Shown here one piece after another: positions 60,556 to 64,000 of a stretch of DNA of 64,000 bases (position 1 is its first letter; the number at the start of each line of letters is the position of its first letter). The notes below the pieces were generated by a model. It was not told the origin of the DNA, searched no databases, and saw nothing but the letters and a program-made list of their open reading frames with translations. Origin of the DNA: Cyclobacterium sp. (GTDB lineage: Bacteria > Bacteroidota > Bacteroidia > Cytophagales > Cyclobacteriaceae); assembly GCF_014762705.1 (NCBI RefSeq), contig NZ_JABURL010000107.1:99456-163455 (forward strand), written 5' to 3'. The translations under genes were made by a program, and so were the position numbers.

Positions 60556-62931
60556 ATGAAGAAGATTTTTATTTATTTAATTCCGGTGTTTTTGTTTGGC
60601 CTGCTTTCAGGCAGCGCCACTGCCCAAAGTGGATTGTTGCGCTATGCTGACAGAAAGCTTGCAGAGGAAAACTATTTTGAAGCTGGCCAGGGATATGCCA
60701 ATGCCTATGCCAAAAAACCTTCTTTTCAGGCTGCAAAGGGAGCTGCATTGGCTTTTGATGTTTTAAGAGATTATCCCAAAGCTTACAACTGGTGGGAAAA
60801 GGCAGTCACTTTTGCGGAAGCGGATGACAAGGATTGGTTACAATATATTGCTGCTGCCAACAGGGCTGGTGAAAAGGATGCTGTTTTTATGGCATTGGAT
60901 TCCCTGGACGAGGAGCAGAACGGGGCCATCAGAAACCTTCAATTGGATTCTTTAAAATATTGGTATGGTTCAGAAGGCAATGCCGGGCTCAAAAGACTGG
61001 ACCGGATCAACAGTTCAAGTACCGAATTTGGTTGGGTAAAGGACCAGCAGGGAAGGATATATTTTACCTCAGACAGAGGGGGTGAATCTGACCGGAAGAA
61101 AAAAGCTTTGCGGATTGACAAGAGCTATAAATACTACAACAAATCCTCAGATTGGACAGGAAGGGATTACTTAAGTATTTACCGCATGGATACCGATGGA
61201 ACGGTATCTCCCTTTGAGGTTCCGGTTCCCGGGGTATTTCATGCCTCAGATCCCTATGTTTTGCAAGAGCAGGATATTATTTTTTATACAGTCACCAGGG
61301 ATATCAGGCGGTCCAAAAATTATGAAGTCCACTCGGAGCTGTATTTCAGCAGGCTGGATGCAGCAGGCAAGCCCGTTGACTTTAAAGGCCTGCCAATTAA
61401 TGCTCCTCTGGAATACAGTATAAAAAGTCCTTTTGTTGACGAAAGCAATAAAAGGTTATACTTTTCTTCAGACATGTCTGGTGGACATGGAGGCTTTGAC
61501 TTGTACTACATGACTTATGGAGAAAATTTTGAATTTCAGAAACCAGTTAATCTGGGACCTGTAATTAATTCTGCCGGCAACGAAATAGATCCCTTTATTC
61601 AGGATGGAAAATTTTACTTTGCCTCTGATGGACATCCCGGGCTTGGGGGACTGGATATTTTTGCTTCCGACAGGAACAACGATACCTTTGCCGGAGTAAA
61701 AAACATGGGCTTACCTTACAATTCACCGCAGGATGACTTTGGATTTTTCGAAACGGCAGAAAACAGGGTTTTGATTTCCTCAAACCGACCAGAAAGCAGC
61801 GGATGGGATGATATTTTTGAATTGGAAACTTTGTATAAGGATTTCCAGGCATTGGTTTTGGCTTGTGACGGAGAAAAGGTATCAGGTGCCTTAGAGGTTT
61901 CCTTAACGGAGGGCAATGATAAAATCAACATTGGTATTGATCAAATTGGGGATGGCATGCTTCAGGCCGAAATGGCTCCCGAACAAGACCATGAAATCCA
62001 GATCAAAAAGCAGGGTTATTTTGCTGTTCAGGACAAGGATTTGAGTACCAGGGGACTGGCCTCAGGAAGCCTGGAGAAGACCTATCAATTGGTTAGAATC
62101 CCTTACAACACAGCTGTATATGTAGATCTGGTATATTACAACCTGGATGAATCGGCAATAAGGGATGATGCTGAGGTTTCTTTGGATAAGGTGGCAGACT
62201 TGTTAAAATATTATTCCTTTTTAAATATTGTTGTTAGGTCTCATACAGATGCCAGGGCAAGTGAAGCTTACAATGAGGCCCTCAGTGAGAAAAGGGCGGA
62301 CGCAGTAAGGGACTATTTGGCGGAATTCGGGGTAGCCAGATCCAGGATTGAAGCAGAATGGATGGGAGAAACTGAATTGGCCAATGATTGCGGTGATGGG
62401 AATCCCTGTCCTGAAGATCTTCACCAATTAAACAGGAGGACGGAATTGCTCCTGCTGGCATTTCCGGAAGAAGGAAAGGCCTATAATATGCCCCCTGAAT
62501 TGCAAGGTGTGGATCTATGCGATATCAGCAACATTCAATTGCCGGAAGAGTTGCCTACCATTTATTTTGGTTTTGATCAAGCGGAGCTTGATGTTGCCGA
62601 CATGATGGCCCTGGAAAGGGTGGCATTAATGTTGAAAAACATGATCAACAGGAGATTGGCCATAATGGGACATACAGACAACAGAGGGTCAGCCGAATAC
62701 AACGAAGCATTATCTAAAGAGAGGGCTTTGGTGGTGAAAAATTACCTGGAAGGCAGGGGCATCGCCTCTGATCGGTTGGTGTATGAGTTTTTTGGAAAAA
62801 CAAAACCTGTGAACGATTGTGATGAACAGCCCTGCAGTCCTGATATGCACCAACTAAACCGTCGAACGGAGCTGATCCTGCCCAGCATTCCCAAGCCAAA
62901 GAAAAATTGGTCTAAGAAAGAAGGACAGTAA
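60556..62931 (+). CDS. OmpA family protein with TPR/PD40 repeats and two OmpA domains
   Basis: Exported protein of 791 residues. Signal peptide about 1-24, then TPR-like helices (about 25-110), a beta-propeller region of PD40-type strands (about 150-420, RLYFSSDMSGGHGGFDLYYM, KFYFASDGHPGLGGLDIFAS), a small beta domain (about 430-515), and two OmpA peptidoglycan-binding domains in tandem (about 525-640 and 660-780). Both have the key pattern: VRSHTDARASEAYNEALSEK in the first and GHTDNRGSAEYNEALSKERA in the second, each followed by HQLNRRTEL. Related proteins (PorE-like) link type IX machinery to peptidoglycan; two OmpA domains is unusual. ATG 60556 is chosen for the signal peptide. Confidence 0.9.
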   Translation: MKKIFIYLIPVFLFGLLSGSATAQSGLLRYADRKLAEENYFEAGQGYANAYAKKPSFQAAKGAALAFDVLRDYPKAYNWWEKAVTFAEADDKDWLQYIAAANRAGEKDAVFMALDSLDEEQNGAIRNLQLDSLKYWYGSEGNAGLKRLDRINSSSTEFGWVKDQQGRIYFTSDRGGESDRKKKALRIDKSYKYYNKSSDWTGRDYLSIYRMDTDGTVSPFEVPVPGVFHASDPYVLQEQDIIFYTVTRDIRRSKNYEVHSELYFSRLDAAGKPVDFKGLPINAPLEYSIKSPFVDESNKRLYFSSDMSGGHGGFDLYYMTYGENFEFQKPVNLGPVINSAGNEIDPFIQDGKFYFASDGHPGLGGLDIFASDRNNDTFAGVKNMGLPYNSPQDDFGFFETAENRVLISSNRPESSGWDDIFELETLYKDFQALVLACDGEKVSGALEVSLTEGNDKINIGIDQIGDGMLQAEMAPEQDHEIQIKKQGYFAVQDKDLSTRGLASGSLEKTYQLVRIPYNTAVYVDLVYYNLDESAIRDDAEVSLDKVADLLKYYSFLNIVVRSHTDARASEAYNEALSEKRADAVRDYLAEFGVARSRIEAEWMGETELANDCGDGNPCPEDLHQLNRRTELLLLAFPEEGKAYNMPPELQGVDLCDISNIQLPEELPTIYFGFDQAELDVADMMALERVALMLKNMINRRLAIMGHTDNRGSAEYNEALSKERALVVKNYLEGRGIASDRLVYEFFGKTKPVNDCDEQPCSPDMHQLNRRTELILPSIPKPKKNWSKKEGQ

Positions 62932-62940
62932 TCGAAGAAT

Positions 62941-62971
62941 AAAAAAGGAGCTTTCAAAAGCTCCTTTTTTT
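62941..62971 (+). terminator. terminator after OmpA gene
   Basis: Fourteen-base-pair perfect stem, 62941-62954 with 57-70 of the same block (62957-62970), A-rich on the left and T-rich on the right. It closes the adhesin-SprF-OmpA operon. Confidence 0.93.
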
Positions 62972-63296
62972 GTTTAATTAGCCAAGAGTATTTTCGTTAA
63001 CTCCAGGCAAATTTGTTGTTTTTAATACCCTTGAAAGGATTCTGAATTCTATTTTTACCAACTGCTATGGCTTTTTTACCCTTAACTGGTTAGGGATTAT
63101 TTTTGACTTTTTTCGAAGTCTTCAAATATTTTTGATCGTTTTTATTATTCCTTCACCTTAATTACGGAGTTAGTTAATTTAACCTTTTCCCCCGGGTATA
63201 TTTAGCATTTTAAGAAAAAGGCACACCTCTTAACTTTTTCCGAAAGATGCATTAAAACTGAGTTCGAATTAAGATCGTCAATAAAAACCAATTGAA

Positions 63297-63425
63297 TCGT
63301 CACTGCGAACCCTTTGTCGTGGGTATAGGCGCTGGGAAAGGATGTGGCAGTCTCGTTTGGCTAGAGATTCCCAGGGCTTTCACCGCTCAAAACCCACTAT
63401 ATGCCTCGTAATGAGGGTTTTTTTT
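63297..63425. repeat. decayed inverted-repeat (MITE-like) element
   Basis: The ends tcgtcactgcgaa (63297-63309) and gcctcgtaatgaggg (63403-63417) are imperfect inverted repeats. Inside, gtgggtataggcgctgggaaa (from 63319) mirrors, on the other strand, tttcaccgctcaaaacccac (63379-63398), and cagtctc/gagatt form a central pair. The layout is that of a small non-coding mobile or REP-like repeat. A T run (63418-63425) after aaaaccc/gggtttt pairing may also let it act as a terminator. No protein is encoded. Confidence 0.5.
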
Positions 63426-64000
63426 GTTATTCCAAACCTTCCTGGTTTCCGGCTCAGGCTAAAGCAATACTTAATACCAATCCAGAATTATCAAATTTAA
63501 TTTGGAAATCATTAACCGGAAAAGTAAAAAGCGGCAGTCTTGACAGACTAAGTGATTGTCAAAGAATTTGAATGAATGGAGAATGCTTTTTGAACGACTG
63601 GTTAAGTTTAAATAGTTTTATAAAAACTTTGATAGATGAAAAAAATGATAGTAAAAAACACAATGAGTTTTGGGTAAGGAATAAAATTACAGTTAAAGTT
63701 AAAAATTAGGAATAAGAAATGGATTAGATTTAATATAAAGAACAAAATAAAAAAATGGCTATTGTAGTTTAAAAATGAACCCTAATATTAAGTGGTTATC
63801 TAAAATAAATTAAAAAGAGGTAAAAAAAATAACTCAAAAAATAGTAAATACATTAAATTAGAATGAATTAGGTTTAATAAATATCCGATAGAAAGTAAAT
63901 ATTAAAAAAAAATTAAAAAATTATCGAAGAATAAAAATTAAATAAAAAAAGAATTAAATTAAAAAATAATAAAAATATAATAAGATAAAATAAATTAAAA
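63426..64000. other. gene-free, extremely A-rich region at right edge
   Basis: After about 170 bases of ordinary intergenic sequence the DNA becomes strongly A-rich on the plus strand. My hand count over 63601-64000 is about 16 C and 47 G in 400 bases, and the last 100 bases have only one C and four G. A runs are spaced irregularly. No open frame of 60 codons, tRNA or rRNA is visible. The 325 bases from 62972 to 63296 also hold no gene; they contain only T-rich stretches. Confidence 0.6.

Overview
The window looks like a chromosome segment from a member of the Bacteroidota, most likely Cytophagales and plausibly Cyclobacteriaceae (Algoriphagus, Cyclobacterium or Echinicola type). The evidence is two SusC/SusD pairs, a PorP/SprF protein next to a gliding-type (CHU_C) sorted adhesin and an OmpA protein, a LruC-domain protein, bacillithiol BshC, a standalone MnmD, promoter boxes of the Bacteroidota type (TAnnTTTG) and few Shine-Dalgarno sequences. 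The genus is inference. No CRISPR array, prophage or transposase gene was seen.

Layout. 1-503: tail of a DUF4382 lipoprotein-type gene. 680-3921: three-gene kynurenine operon (nbaC-kynU-kmo) making quinolinate precursors, closed by a strong terminator. 4116-6323: a PLP-dependent D-cysteine desulfhydrase/ACC deaminase-like gene (minus strand) and an RluA-family pseudouridine synthase. 6487-6723: a self-contained RNA gene (promoter, 142-nt class II tRNA-like body, terminator) with a GUC anticodon triplet and an oversized branched variable arm; this is the most unusual object in the window. 6804-13945: a 1446-residue AsmA-like membrane-anchored protein, pheS, an FkbM methyltransferase and a family 2 glycosyltransferase. 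14007-14219: a normal tRNA-Arg(CCT) on the minus strand and, beside it, a broken half-copy of that tRNA split by two different palindromic repeats. 14353-16927: the rpsP-rimM-trmD-rplS operon, with a long acidic tail on S16.

17164-35313: a large sugar-uptake and conversion region with two tandem SusC/SusD pairs, a beta-propeller/cytochrome c lipoprotein, a DUF1080 (3-keto-disaccharide hydrolase family) lipoprotein, a DUF4432 protein, a PMI-like cupin, a xylose-isomerase-like TIM barrel and a Gfo/Idh/MocA oxidoreductase. No ordinary glycoside hydrolase was recognised, which suggests an oxidative (3-keto sugar) route.

35613-42264: a complete six-gene ebo operon (eboA-B-C-D-E-F), a conserved cluster whose product is unknown in Bacteroidota and which in cyanobacteria is tied to export of the scytonemin monomer. 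It is followed by a TMEM220-family membrane protein, an adenosine-kinase-like PfkB kinase and a secreted cysteine-containing protein. 44366-49834 (minus strand): lipoprotein, mnmD, ispF, an M16 peptidase, and a copper module (copA plus a CopZ-like protein). 50020-53865: bshC, 5-formyltetrahydrofolate cyclo-ligase, a small outer-membrane-type protein and a PQQ-type sugar dehydrogenase lipoprotein.

54360-62931: surface genes, namely a small lipoprotein, a LruC-domain protein, then a 971-residue repeat adhesin with a type IX sorting domain, its likely PorP/SprF partner and an OmpA protein with two OmpA domains. 62972-64000 has no gene: it carries a decayed inverted-repeat element and then about 400 bases of extremely A-rich, C-poor DNA running off the edge.
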